Of a stretch of DNA of 64,000 nucleotides, positions 51,361 through 54,199 are shown piece after piece. This stretch comes from Megalonaias nervosa (Eukaryota > Mollusca > Bivalvia > Unionida > Unionidae): the NCBI GenBank assembly GCA_016617855.1, contig JAECUM010000798.1:62001-126000 (forward strand). Direction: 5' to 3'. The translations under genes and the position numbers were made by a program. Position 1 is the first letter of the stretch, and each line of letters starts with the position of its first letter. The notes beneath the pieces are model-generated. The model did not search any database, was not told the origin of the DNA, and was given only the letters and a program-made list of their open reading frames with translations.

Positions 51361-52107
51361 AGGGGTGGGGTTTAACAGATAATCAGCACATTTGTGACTA
51401 TATGAGGTAAGTTTAAATCTTCCAAAAAAAGGCAAAGAAGAGCAAAATCTTTAAAATATTAAATCTCCTCTTTGATATAAACCTAAAGTTTTTGTAAAGT
51501 TCAGGACCTTCTCATCTACAACATCATCATGAAGTTTAAAAAAAGGTTGCCTCCATTTGACATGGCCAGTGTGGGTATGTGAGAAAGCTTTCCAGTAGCT
51601 TCCTGTGGGTCAGTGGCTCTTTCCAGGCTTTTTCTGGGTTCATCCTCTACCAGTTATACTGGCTACCATGTAAAGCCTATCTTGCTCTGAGAAATGGCAA
51701 TAAACGAAAAACAGCAACAACAATAGAAGGGTGCAGCAAGTTAAGTTGACATCCCAAGCCTGCAAAAATTTGGCCTCATGGAAACAAAGATAAATACCAG
51801 TAATGTTACTTTACTTATAGAAAATTAAAATTATATTTTGGAGGTAATGATAACTGTACTATTGTGACTTTGTCATGTAGTCATCGGATGACTGAATAAT
51901 GAGCTGGGCTATTTACTAAAAAAATTTTTCCTTGCTCAATTTTTATACTTTGATGACTGAAAAAATATTGCAAGTTTTATTTCCAAAGGATGCTTTTTCT
52001 AACCAACATAAATACTTTTATTTCAGGAGTCACTACCAGCGAAAGCTGGCAGGAAGTGCAGAGGGGTCCTCCAGGATGGTGCAGATTGTCTCAGACACTC
52101 CAGAAGG
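952..52107 (+). CDS. CAMTA: CAMTA transcription activator, 15 exons, both ends outside the window
   Basis: Calmodulin-binding transcription activators are nuclear DNA-binding proteins that couple calcium/calmodulin signals to transcription. The spliced product here is 3935 nt, about 1311 residues, numbered from the first residue seen. Domain order: end of CG-1 (residues 1-46), Ser/Asn/Gln-rich region (59-519), TIG/IPT (about 520-592), ankyrin repeats (about 642-785), Ser-rich linker (786-1172), four IQ motifs (about 1174-1270) and tail. This is the canonical CAMTA order. Every exon has AG/GT borders and each junction keeps frame (exon-end phases 1,0,0,1,1,0,2,0,1,1,2,1,0,2,2). The N-terminal two thirds of CG-1 and the start codon lie upstream of base 1. 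The final conserved basic helix lies downstream or was missed. The many introns carry transposon debris, as is normal for such a gene. Family assignment is secure; orthology to CAMTA1 or CAMTA2 is not implied. Confidence 0.96.
1150..1830. repeat. Dispersed ~140-bp tandem repeat family (4 units)
   Basis: Units share 'ggtcctaaatgaaaatggtg', then a block like 'ccaatatggccaccat', then 'ttgaaaatcttgttattgc' and 'ggtcatattgacatggg'. The key block recurs near 1275, 1417, 1533 and 1673. The same family occurs at 9470-9735, 19540-19770, 20925-22110 and 63490-64000. Confidence 0.85.
2200..2570. repeat. Dispersed repeat with 'aggtcaaaggccaaggtcac' blocks
   Basis: Two loosely related units (near 2380-2440 and 2515-2560) share the phrase 'aaggccaaggtcacagtgac' or close variants followed by 'tgaaagaa'. 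A related copy lies at about 18190-18340. No coding potential seen. Confidence 0.6.
3219..3250 (+). other. G-rich tract, possible G-quadruplex
   Basis: A run of about 12 G followed by gaggagggtgaagggggg. It has four or more G-runs within 32 nt on the + strand, the sense strand of the CAMTA transcript. Confidence 0.6.
3351..3538 (+). mobile_element. SINE family 1, 5'-truncated copy
   Basis: Matches the body and tail of the fuller copy at 28334-28655, from 'agcattaagaggttagt' through 'tgctagacatcactataaac' to 'ttaaaaatccaaa'. The tRNA-like head is missing. Confidence 0.85.
3910..4050 (+). mobile_element. SINE family 2, 3' fragment
   Basis: Shares 'gtatgtgagaaaacttg', 'cttcctctaccagtt', 'actggctgcca' and 'tgtgctgaaaatggcat' with copies at 13425-13730, 27531-27768 and 51556-51716. 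Head missing. Confidence 0.75.
5044..5078 (+). CDS. CAMTA: CAMTA exon 2: 35-nt microexon
   Basis: A 35-nt exon between acceptor ...tttttcag and donor gtacgt. It takes the phase-1 end of exon 1 and leaves phase 0, exactly what exon 3 needs, and encodes about 12 residues (FTSEHQEASKQN). Vertebrate CAMTAs have a different, longer motif here and insect CAMTAs a divergent acidic one, so a short divergent link is plausible. Support is positional and phase-based only. Without it exon 1 (phase 1) cannot join exon 3 (phase 0) in frame, which argues for it. Confidence 0.7.
5357..5671. mobile_element. MITE with ~68-bp terminal inverted repeats
   Basis: The left arm 5357-5427 and right arm 5605-5671 are inverted copies. 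Both contain 'ctgattaaaatcagatctcc' (or complement), then 'gtgaagatc' and 'gcttagg(g/a)gtcatgtt'. The spacer is about 180 bp and non-coding. The outermost part of each arm is itself palindromic (ctgattaaaatcag). The family is not identifiable by eye and no clear target-site duplication was found. Confidence 0.85.
5732..5761. repeat. (ATT)10 microsatellite beside the exon 3 acceptor
   Basis: Ten uninterrupted ATT units ending 16 bases before the first base of exon 3, occupying the place of the polypyrimidine tract and branch-point zone. Confidence 0.95.
5778..7160 (+). CDS. CAMTA: CAMTA exon 3: long Ser/Asn/Gln-rich regulatory exon
   Basis: Acceptor is tgtccacag (5769-5777) and donor gtaagt at 7161; 461 codons, phase 0 at both ends. 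It begins QVEEMISALLQQL, the amphipathic helix that follows CG-1 in CAMTAs, then a Cys/His-rich patch (CSSDYDKVCPHSKC) like the one near the nuclear localisation region of family members. The middle is low-complexity and rich in Ser, Asn, Gln and Thr. Around residues 300-345 of the exon is an acidic-hydrophobic stretch (SLEDSLEGLHASLSPSDL, then DNLCSLELPDIEKI) of the kind that acts in transactivation; that role is inference. It closes with ITDFTPDWSY, the conserved lead-in to the TIG domain. The codon reading is unbroken throughout. Confidence 0.95.
7009..7030. repeat. Perfect inverted repeat inside coding exon 3
   Basis: Ten-base arms gttgccctgc and gcagggcaac are separated by two bases. The pair lies within the reading frame of exon 3 and could fold as a tight GC-rich hairpin in the mRNA or a cruciform in DNA. 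Confidence 0.9.
7341..7442. repeat. 51-bp tandem duplication
   Basis: Two copies of a 51-bp unit starting gtatatcagaatgcagaatc, differing at about one base, in intron 3. The near identity suggests a recent event. Confidence 0.95.
7649..7775 (+). CDS. CAMTA: CAMTA exon 4: first half of TIG/IPT domain
   Basis: Acceptor ...attttcag, donor gtaggt at 7776. It encodes GQTKILVTGPWYLTSSTYSV, then a stretch ending TLVQPGVLRCFVP, the N-terminal strands of the immunoglobulin-like TIG/IPT fold used for dimerisation and nonspecific DNA contact. The GPW and LVQPGVLRC motifs are near-invariant in animal CAMTAs. Phase 0 in, phase 1 out. Confidence 0.96.
7776..8433 (+). other. CAMTA: CAMTA intron 4 (no features seen)
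   Basis: Intron between the two TIG exons. No repeat, transposon or open frame of note was found. Intron 5 (8584-9142) is likewise unremarkable. Confidence 0.8.
8434..8583 (+). CDS. CAMTA: CAMTA exon 5: second half of TIG/IPT domain
   Basis: Acceptor ...gctttcag, donor gtaagt at 8584. It completes the TIG fold: AHEPGLVTLQIAYDGSVIS, then NMVAFEYK, followed by a linker ending DWFSIS. The AHEPGLV and FEY motifs match the conserved second half of the domain. Enters with 2 nt of a split Ala codon and leaves in phase 1. Confidence 0.96.
9143..9231 (+). CDS. CAMTA: CAMTA exon 6: helical linker between TIG and ankyrin repeats
   Basis: Acceptor ...atatttcag, donor gttaga at 9232. It encodes DDQLRNLLIKKIELIEKALI and a few more residues, matching the conserved 'DD-Q-LER-E-ME' helix after TIG in CAMTAs. 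Leaves in phase 0, which fits exon 7 nearly 8 kb downstream. Confidence 0.92.
9470..9735. repeat. ~140-bp repeat family, partial copy
   Basis: Contains 'catagaccaaaagagctttt', a run of 'gtcatccatct' units, 'gattgtcatgaaaatttac' and 'atgggcctaaatcaaaatag', the same blocks as at 1150 and 19540. It abuts the reverse transcriptase scrap at 9737. Confidence 0.7.
9737..9898 (+). pseudogene. LINE (non-LTR) reverse transcriptase fragment
   Basis: Read with one or two frameshifts it gives YINDLSENIPSKLRPFAHDM, then SLYLSV and KKFSKTF, the motif 4-5 region of a non-LTR retrotransposon reverse transcriptase. The usual catalytic FADD is FAHD here, so the fragment is dead by sequence as well as by truncation. 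About 160 bp remain, and no 5' or 3' parts were found next to it. Confidence 0.8.
9900..12700 (+). other. CAMTA: CAMTA intron 6, left part
   Basis: AT-rich intron. Apart from a short TG run near 10459-10490 and the 44-bp tandem repeat at 10981-11112, nothing recognisable was seen. Open frames here are short and lack any family motif. Confidence 0.65.
10981..11112. repeat. 44-bp tandem repeat, three copies
   Basis: Copies begin at 10981, 11025 and 11069 with aatagtacagatacaaaatt and are nearly identical; a decayed fourth copy follows to about 11140. Confidence 0.95.
12726..13345 (+). pseudogene. hAT transposon 3' remnant (copy A)
   Basis: Shares its whole length, with many substitutions, with 62736-63475. 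Translated with frameshifts it holds a decayed hAT dimerisation region (a GCERE-like motif, then IHTQIRNRL and RLMLIQLE). The C-rich block 'aataccccctta', then 'taaaatcctgggagcatctc' near 13310-13345, is likely the transposon end. The 5' part is lost. Confidence 0.72.
13425..13730 (+). mobile_element. SINE family 2, near full length
   Basis: tRNA-derived head with box A-like 'tggcctagtggtctaagg' near 13432 and a decayed box B, then 'atatgtaagaaaacttgcca', 'gtagcttcccatgggt', a variable middle and 'tgtgctgaaatatggcatta'. Same family as 27531-27768 (minus), 51556-51716 and 3910-4050. Confidence 0.82.
14328..14335. promoter_or_regulatory. Consensus cAMP response element (TGACGTCA)
   Basis: A full palindromic CRE in an otherwise CpG-poor intron. 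One 8-mer is weak evidence of function; listed because the host gene is itself a calcium-responsive regulator. Confidence 0.3.
14643..14700. repeat. Inverted repeat with 10-bp arms
   Basis: gctacgtgat at 14643-14652 and atcacgtagc at 14691-14700 are perfect complements with a 38-base loop. Confidence 0.8.
14700..17136 (+). other. CAMTA: CAMTA intron 6, right part
   Basis: AT-rich, no recognisable transposon or repeat. Two overlapping minus-strand open frames (16178-16414 and 16369-16572) have ordinary-looking composition, but I recognise no family in them. Confidence 0.6.
17137..17327 (+). CDS. CAMTA: CAMTA exon 7: first ankyrin repeat region
   Basis: Acceptor ...attttcag, donor gtaagt at 17328. 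It contains the ankyrin signature GLTLLHLAAGFGFQRLVNTL and ends VQWR, as in CAMTA ankyrin repeat 1. The ankyrin domain is a protein-interaction surface (class II histone deacetylase binding is known for mammalian CAMTA2). Phase 0 in, phase 2 out. The last 21 nt and the donor are part of a 39-bp tandem triplication that continues into the intron. Confidence 0.95.
17307..17422 (+). repeat. CAMTA: 39-bp tandem triplication spanning the exon 7 splice donor
   Basis: Copy 1 (17307-17345) is the last 21 coding bases of exon 7 plus its donor and the first intron bases. Copies 2 (17346-17383) and 3 (17384-17422) repeat it in the intron. Copy 3 keeps 'cagtggag' followed by gtatgt, a competent 5' splice site at 17405. 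A fourth, diverged copy may lie near 17852-17890. Confidence 0.88.
18190..18340. repeat. Dispersed repeat, copy of the 2200-2570 family
   Basis: Contains 'gagtcaaaaggcctctggcc', then 'agggtcatgttaactgaaag', 'acacaataac' and 'ttctacatcacagaccagga', all with counterparts at 2395-2465. Confidence 0.6.
18344..18400. repeat. (ACAT)n/(GCAT)n microsatellite
   Basis: Imperfect tetranucleotide run ending in a short CA stretch. Confidence 0.9.
19085..19330. repeat. Three imperfect ~80-90 bp tandem units just before exon 8
   Basis: Each unit contains 'gatgggtcagtttatttaca', then 'ttattgt', 'cctgt', 'atcacatttt' and 'aaaatgtacttg'. The array ends about 10 bases before the exon 8 acceptor. Confidence 0.8.
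19341..19416 (+). CDS. CAMTA: CAMTA exon 8: ankyrin linker
   Basis: Acceptor ...catttacag, donor gtaggt at 19417. It encodes the inter-repeat segment ending EVDAQRLDNNGCTPF, which leads into the next repeat's MWAC motif on exon 9. The EVD...D..GCTP pattern is the conserved join between ankyrin repeats 1 and 2 in CAMTAs. Too short to be found as an open frame alone. Confidence 0.93.
19540..19770. repeat. ~140-bp repeat family, partial copy
   Basis: Contains 'tagagtttatgtaattgtct', 'ctacttggaggattgccatg', 'aatgaaaatggtactaattt' and 'ccagtattgccaccat'. Confidence 0.75.
20135..20190. repeat. 28-bp tandem duplication
   Basis: Two copies of gcaggctctggcccagattt followed by ccccctga, differing at one or two bases. 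Confidence 0.85.
20925..22110. repeat. ~140-bp tandem repeat array (about 9 units)
   Basis: The largest array of the dispersed family. The 'ttggtcctaaatgaaaatg' block recurs at roughly 140-base steps (near 20955, 21215, 21355, 21495, 21635, 21780, 21920 and 22065), with 'ggtcatatcagcatgggg' and 'ttttcaccagaagacttctt' blocks between. Copies are strongly diverged, so the array is old. Confidence 0.82.
22140..24060 (+). other. CAMTA: CAMTA intron 8, right part
   Basis: AT-rich, no recognisable element; open frames are short and featureless. Confidence 0.6.
24087..24138. repeat. Inverted repeat 125 bp upstream of exon 9
   Basis: cactctcataaggtcac and gtgaccttataagagagg are complementary apart from a one-to-two-base bulge; the loop is about 18 bases. 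Could be the core of a small palindromic MITE. Confidence 0.75.
24263..25046 (+). CDS. CAMTA: CAMTA exon 9: ankyrin repeats 2-3 and Ser-rich linker
   Basis: Acceptor ...tttattttag, donor gtaaga at 25047; 261 codons. Residues 1-55 hold MWACAKGHFEAAVSLYHWN and DGFLPLTVARQHGYHDLANH, two ankyrin helices. The rest is a Ser/Thr/Pro-rich linker carrying the conserved CAMTA block LKKRLSMDLLPSDLEP, then DFQRPIREANSEPHLV; the RLS site looks like a basophilic kinase site. Phase 0 in, phase 1 out. Confidence 0.96.
25599..25772. repeat. 21-bp minisatellite, about eight units
   Basis: Exact 21-base spacing of ctgtcataggttataagaga (with variants) from 25599 to 25767. Being a multiple of three it produces a spurious heptapeptide open frame on the minus strand. 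Confidence 0.95.
26329..26379. repeat. (GTAT)n microsatellite
   Basis: Tetranucleotide run with two interruptions. Confidence 0.95.
26576..26803. repeat. 57-bp minisatellite, four near-identical units
   Basis: Units start at 26576, 26633, 26690 and 26747 with gtttatatcaacaaaaactg and differ at only a few positions. 57 is 19 codons and the unit has an open frame on both strands, which explains the long open frames seen there. Confidence 0.97.
27531..27768 (-). mobile_element. SINE family 2, full-length copy, minus orientation
   Basis: On the minus strand the head reads 'gagtggccaagtggtctaaa' (box A-like) and 'ccatgggtttgagtctt' (box B-like), resembling a Ser/Leu tRNA. It is followed by 'atatgtgagaaagcttgcca', 'ccaccatttatactggccac' and an (AAC)-rich tail ending 'caacaacaat'. 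Confidence 0.85.
27981..28195 (+). repeat. Left inverted terminal repeat of DIRS-like element
   Basis: Inverted copy of 30968-31183. Shared blocks read from the outside: 'cgaatacattaccca', 'gtcataatg', 'taccactacctcgcaaatcc', 'tttagctcaagggagctaaa', 'agttgtct', 'cagagtgatctcccctt', 'cttggtggcaaggc' and 'aaggatatgttagtta'. Confidence 0.9.
28334..28655 (+). mobile_element. SINE family 1, full-length copy inserted in the DIRS-like element
   Basis: tRNA-derived head with box A 'tggcctagtgg' (28343-28353) and box B 'ggtttgatcc' (28387-28396), then a body shared by the other copies and a (CA)n tail. It is flanked by an imperfect duplication, 'ctttcttacgac' on the left and 'ctctcttatgac' on the right. 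No cloverleaf 3' half is present, so it is a SINE and not a tRNA gene. Confidence 0.92.
28680..29400 (+). pseudogene. DIRS-like RNase H remnant
   Basis: Frameshifted + strand reading retains YLQQQGGSQSPDFYLM, matching the 'YINRQGGTRS' region of DIRS RNase H, and SPIPDPTVWAVDSLSLDW, matching its 'PDP.A.A.DALSL.W' end. The first part is heavily decayed. Confidence 0.8.
29540..30660 (+). pseudogene. DIRS-like tyrosine recombinase remnant
   Basis: The N-terminal core-binding part reads (with frameshifts) QPVVERITQARWLSTLKV, then STIKGYRSMIVDTF. The catalytic part has AGRISVIHAL (box I-like Arg), HEVRAVATS with the H-x-x-R pair (His codon 30435-30437), GWRSESTF and then FYLQDL. The Tyr codon at 30544-30546 sits where the nucleophile is expected. 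Stop codons and shifts break the frame between these blocks. This enzyme integrates the circular DNA copy in DIRS elements. Confidence 0.88.
30838..30938. repeat. Internal complementary region (ICR) of DIRS-like element
   Basis: The left half, 'attatgattgggtaatgtat' then 'tcgaagaagaaac', is complementary to the outer end of the left ITR. The right half, 'aaaatatgtttctttgaaaa' then 'tatttacccaatcataatac', is complementary to the outer end of the right ITR. In DIRS replication such an ICR serves as a template to join and complete the ends into a circle. Confidence 0.88.
30968..31183 (+). repeat. Right inverted terminal repeat of DIRS-like element
   Basis: Complement of 27981-28195. It ends in 'gtattatgattgggtaagta', then 'ttttcgaagaaacatatttt'. 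The two ITRs are similar but not identical, particularly at their outer ends, as is normal for DIRS elements. Confidence 0.9.
31388..31418. repeat. (ATGT)n microsatellite, left of TIR element
   Basis: About seven units ending directly at the transposon terminus. Confidence 0.95.
31549..31585. repeat. (GA)n microsatellite
   Basis: Preceded by a short (TG)n run. Confidence 0.95.
31960..32550 (-). repeat. Dispersed repeat, inverted copy of 54200-54900
   Basis: The complement of this stretch shares 'tacatgccag', 'tatgtttttg(t/g)c(a/g)taat', 'ttatgttctccagtatatgg' and, further on, 'ggacaaatcaacat' with the + strand at 54205-54700. Confidence 0.75.
32887..32931. repeat. (ATGT)n microsatellite, right of TIR element
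   Basis: Continuation of the same tetranucleotide on the other side of the transposon, with one GCAT variant. Confidence 0.95.
33100..33400 (+). repeat. Dispersed repeat, inverted copy of 53210-53480
   Basis: Translating 33165-33300 and the complement of 53300-53450 gives related peptides (LVTCKSMWNST against MVTCKSTMNST, then ILNFVLDTAVT against ILNFMLGMAVT). The frame in both is probably accidental, but the DNA match is clear. Confidence 0.75.
33600..34100 (+). repeat. 'gatgaaacttggtgagg' repeat family, first copy
   Basis: Shares 'atgcctggaatgatgaaact', 'tgaggggatgcatct', 'actgtgacccatatttcac' and 'tttttcaagcactgttcatg' with 34400-34540, 53810-54130 and 55170-56480. Non-coding. Confidence 0.8.
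34400..34540 (+). repeat. 'gatgaaacttggtgagg' repeat family, second copy
   Basis: Contains 'cctagaatgatgaaacttgg', 'tgaggtgatgcatctcgatg' and 'gaagtagggcattgcagccc'. It ends about 130 bp before exon 10. Confidence 0.78.
34674..34787 (+). CDS. CAMTA: CAMTA exon 10: acidic linker exon
   Basis: Acceptor ...cacacttgcag, donor gttaga at 34788. It encodes DDLSERSDSPFIDVEKVTSD, then a short acidic, Cys-containing stretch. The frame would hit a stop only two bases past the chosen donor, and this donor gives the phase 1 that exon 11 requires. The sequence is not strongly conserved, so the call rests on phase fit, splice sites and composition. Confidence 0.82.
35930..36040 (+). repeat. Left ITR fragment of a second DIRS-like element
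   Basis: 'aaccactgtctcaaaaatcc', then 'agccctcc', 'ttagcca', 'gagtgaaaagttgtctgcc' follows the order of blocks in the left ITR at 27981-28195, same orientation, more diverged. Confidence 0.72.
36040..37850 (+). pseudogene. Probable gag region of second DIRS-like element
   Basis: Lies between an ITR fragment and the start of a DIRS reverse transcriptase, where gag is expected. It contains several short open frames (36743-36925, 37066-37248, 37249-37461, 37572-37859) but no motif I can recognise; DIRS gag proteins are poorly conserved. The assignment rests on position. Confidence 0.5.
37852..37990 (+). pseudogene. Start of DIRS-like reverse transcriptase
   Basis: Encodes DEVHSLLTKKAVEIVQ, a short gap, then GFYSRLFLAPKAG. 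The FYSRLFLvPK block is characteristic of the N-terminal part of DIRS reverse transcriptases. Coding breaks off where the hAT element begins at 38024. Bases 39839-39920 may hold a few more decayed codons (AVNFKD then FL), so the hAT may have landed inside the RT. Confidence 0.82.
38024..39838 (+). mobile_element. hAT transposon with TIRs
   Basis: Left end catagctgccaac and right end gttggcagctatg are perfect inverted repeats. Flanks are ...tggttaa on the left and ggttaaac... on the right, consistent with an approximately 8-bp duplication with a small indel. It carries decayed transposase on the + strand, about 1.8 kb in all. Confidence 0.85.
38400..39690 (+). pseudogene. hAT transposase remnant (BED finger and dimerisation domain)
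   Basis: Bases 38407-38515 encode a BED-type finger (FCKLCNCDF, then HDIKQHEK: Cys-x2-Cys and a His pair). Near 38640-38760 is a decayed 'AGDLFCTPFPDSNIAKDYSC' segment. An open frame at 39147-39518 ends LLSLPHSNADCERIFS, the hAT C-terminal dimerisation core, and is then broken by a stop. A shifted frame from 39541 continues RSSMKDGTLESIMIEKTRC to about 39688. Much of the central catalytic region is missing. Confidence 0.85.
40353..42372. mobile_element. Tc1/mariner (pogo/Tigger-like) DNA transposon remnant
   Basis: The left end cagtgtgaccccgctataac and right end ...gctatggtggggtcacacag are inverted repeats flanked by TA on both sides. Both ends carry subterminal 'gggagcca' and 'accgtgttata' blocks. 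No transposase could be read in the 2-kb interior, so it is decayed or non-autonomous. The TA target and CAGT...GACCCC terminus suggest the pogo/Tigger group; that is a family-level guess. Confidence 0.75.
42079..42320. repeat. Duplicated ~90-bp block in the Tc1/mariner-like element
   Basis: 'catacttttaagagaaaaa', then 'tttctcatgtatgagaaaaa' and 'tttcaggagcca' at 42100-42165 recurs at 42240-42310 with few changes. Confidence 0.85.
42798..42822 (+). other. G-rich tract, possible G-quadruplex
   Basis: ggggtgggtggggggtggga holds four G-runs of three or more with one-base loops, about 260 bp upstream of exon 11 on the sense strand. Confidence 0.6.
43079..43325 (+). CDS. CAMTA: CAMTA exon 11: conserved LAKQII helix and linker
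   Basis: Acceptor ...tttatgtag, donor gtaaag at 43326. It carries HQMVTLAKQIIAAMPAHIK, which matches the conserved CAMTA segment just before the C-terminal linker, then a Ser/Pro-rich stretch. The frame stops at the donor (cg|gtaa), consistent with an exon end in phase 2. Confidence 0.94.
44936..45036. repeat. 51-bp tandem duplication
   Basis: Two copies of a unit containing ccaggggacacaactgttac, then tcataatttctgactat, spaced 51 bases, differing by a few bases at the joint. Confidence 0.93.
46679..46757. repeat. (AT)n microsatellite
   Basis: About 39 AT units with one GT interruption. Confidence 0.97.
47456..47637 (+). CDS. CAMTA: CAMTA exon 12: Ser/Pro linker leading to IQ region
   Basis: Acceptor ...ccttgttacag, donor gtttgt at 47638, a weak but usable 5' splice site. 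It encodes a Ser/Pro/Tyr-rich linker with a repeated HSPYSPYS patch and ends EKDFSQLTLS, matching the conserved lead-in to the first IQ motif of CAMTAs. Phase 2 in, phase 1 out. Confidence 0.93.
48166..48297 (+). mobile_element. SINE family 1, 3' fragment
   Basis: From 'gtcaggataatatgactggg' to 'taaagcaacattaaaaat', matching the body of 28334-28655. Head absent. Confidence 0.82.
48300..49771 (+). other. CAMTA: CAMTA intron 12, right part (no features seen)
   Basis: AT-rich; only short chance open frames. The same applies to intron 13 (49921-50620). Confidence 0.65.
49772..49920 (+). CDS. CAMTA: CAMTA exon 13: IQ motifs 1 and 2
   Basis: Acceptor ...tttgtgcag, donor gttagt at 49921. It opens DQEQRKLYEAAKVIQSAYRM, the conserved first calmodulin-binding IQ motif, then a Gln-rich turn and a second motif, AAILIQSYYRRYKQ. 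IQ motifs bind calmodulin or calmodulin-like light chains, usually without calcium. Phase 1 in, phase 0 out. Confidence 0.96.
50621..50808 (+). CDS. CAMTA: CAMTA exon 14: IQ motifs 3 and 4
   Basis: Acceptor ...atttttcag, donor gtgata at 50809. It encodes YAYYKKMTQAAVLIQSQFRS, then FKKSRDAAVVIQNQYRSYK and a basic tail. Both IQ cores (IQSQFR and IQNQYR) and the linking KKMTQAA block match animal CAMTAs closely, making this among the best conserved parts of the gene. Confidence 0.96.
51268..51357. repeat. (GT)n microsatellite
   Basis: About 45 uninterrupted units in intron 14. Confidence 0.98.
51556..51716 (+). mobile_element. SINE family 2, 3' fragment
   Basis: 'gtgggtatgtgagaaagctt', 'ccagtagcttcctgtgggtc', 'atactggctaccatgtaaag', ending in 'acagcaacaacaat'. 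Confidence 0.82.
52027..52107 (+). CDS. CAMTA: CAMTA exon 15: C-terminal tail exon
   Basis: Acceptor ...ttatttcag, donor gtaaga at 52108. It completes the split Arg codon from exon 14 and encodes RSHYQRKLAGSAEGSSRMVQ, then IVSDTPEG, leaving phase 2. Family members carry a variable stretch here before a conserved basic helix, so at least one more coding exon is expected. The phase and strong splice sites support the exon; the sequence itself is not diagnostic. Confidence 0.8.
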
Positions 52108-53200
52108 GTAAGAGGATTCTATTGTTAGGACCTTAAGTTTCCCTAGTGGGGGAGTAAAGAGGCTTAATTTCATAACTAAAAAAGTTAAATCAGTCAAAAA
52201 TTGTAATTTAATAAAGCTTGCATGTTGAATTAATTATTCTTCTATTAATATTCGACTAAAAGGTATTTTAGCATGTCCAGTAAATACTTCTGTGAATATG
52301 ACTTATGCATGGATTGATCCTACAATAATTGCACATACTAAAAAAACTATAAGCATGCAATGTGAACTTGTATTTAATTGATTCACATTTAAACATGCAT
52401 TATTATAATTGCACAGGTAATAACAATTTTCACAATTACTAACCACATATAAAATATGTGTTGCTCATCTGGGCTTGAGTTTAACACAAATGATGCTTTT
52501 CTTCCATCCAATATGACTGCAGTTATAATCCTCTTATAGAATTTGACCAAATTCCAAAGAAAGAATCCATCGAATTAACCAAGGCTTAATTTCTTAAGCT
52601 AATTATTTTTCTTTAGCTGTTAGGGCCATATAAGCTAGATGAGCAATCTCAGGCACACATGAATCTCTGTTTATTGTTTGCTGCTGTGAACAGCTATAAC
52701 AGTTGAAACTTCAAAAAAGTTGTACTTGTAATAGCTTAAATGGGATTAAATCTTTGTCTAAAACTATCATACAATATCTAACTATTGTGATTGTGAATTG
52801 TGTAAATATGCTGTTTCTCTTAATGCATTGCTATACAGTGACCTGTGGAATTTTTTGCATGTTCACAGGGTGGGTACAGAAAGCTTGTATTATGTTGTCT
52901 CGTGATTCAGGTATCAAAGTTGTAACCTGTATACCCAGTTTGCCATCTATACTCTGTCTTTTTTCTTGTAGATTTCCTATTCTTTCCTTTCAGCTTGACA
53001 TTTTTTTCCTAGCTTATTTTCTTGCCTGTGGTAATGAATTGCAAGATTCTGTTATATATTTTCAAGCATCAGCATTGTAATTCTATTGAAGTTTCATGTT
53101 GAAATGTTTGCATGTCAGATTTATTAGTGGTACACAGCAGCATGCAGGCAAGACACTGCATAATGATTACACAGAACCTTAGCTATACTGGTTTTAGCCT
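52108..53200 (+). other. CAMTA: CAMTA intron 15, left part (no features seen)
   Basis: AT-rich sequence after the last exon found. The open frame at 52703-53080 has no recognisable motif. Confidence 0.55.
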
Positions 53201-53209
53201 GCCATTTTC

Positions 53210-53480
53210 TTAGCCTGATAAATCAACCCCCACAAATCTGTGCTGATACTGATGGACAATACATAGGTCTGATGTCACCTGTTCATTAAAATGTGCAATT
53301 TTTGCTGCATGCAAATCTTTCTGGAAGAAACCTGCATACACTTTAGACACCTTCCCATATTTGGTAACTGCCATACCTAGCATGAAATTCAAAATGGTCA
53401 CAGGACAGAGGGTTGTGCTATTCATTGTGGATTTACAAGTCACCAAAAATAGGATTTGCTCTGGAAATATAATGCAGATG
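53210..53480 (-). repeat. Dispersed repeat, inverted copy of 33100-33400
   Basis: Match described at the 33100 entry. The minus-strand open frame 53210-53446 falls within it. Confidence 0.72.
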
Positions 53481-53809
53481 CCACCAAAAAAAACCTTCAG
53501 CTGACGGTTGCTCCATAGCTGTGAGAAATACCAGTATGTGTATAAAATATAAACTGATGTGAGCAGCCAAAATTGGCTGCAGATTTTTGCATGTTATAAT
53601 GAATAGGTGATATCAACCTAGCAATGACAGCTTCTGCATAGAGAATAAAATATTGATGCTGCAGATTTTTGCTGGACTATTATAAAAGTTTACTCTGTAG
53701 CTCACCTCTACAAAGAGATGGTTAGCTATTGTAAAAACCCCAACAGTGGAATCATTATTTGCAGAGGTAAAAAAATACACATCTGTACACCCTCACTGAA
53801 TTATCAATT

Positions 53810-54130
53810 CTTTCATCCTAGATCCTTGGCAAGAATTTGGAGTGGGTTTCATTGCACCTATTCCCATAGGAGGGGGCAGAGGGTCGCTAAATTTTTAAAT
53901 GCATGTACATTAGTTGTTTTTGCATTTAGCTCAGCTTTTTGGCATGTATAAATACTGTTATACCTGGAAACATAACATTTGGTGAGGAGCTGCCTCTTGA
54001 TGAATTCTAAACTGTCATCTCAAATGCAAGTCACTGAACCATATTTCATCCTTCACTGACTTTGACTAAATTTTGTGTTTTCAGTTCATTTCTCAAACTC
54101 TGTTCATGCAAGATGCATCAAACTAGATGA
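53810..54130 (+). repeat. 'gatgaaacttggtgagg' repeat family, third copy
   Basis: Direct match to 33600-33920: 'atttggagtgggtttcattg', 'atacctggaaacataacatt', 'tggtgaggagctgcctcttg' and 'tttctcaaactctgttcatg'. Confidence 0.78.
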
Positions 54131-54199
54131 TATATGCATCTCTTAGTACCCTACTCTTACCATCAAACAATATCACTGTGACCTACATTTTATATATTG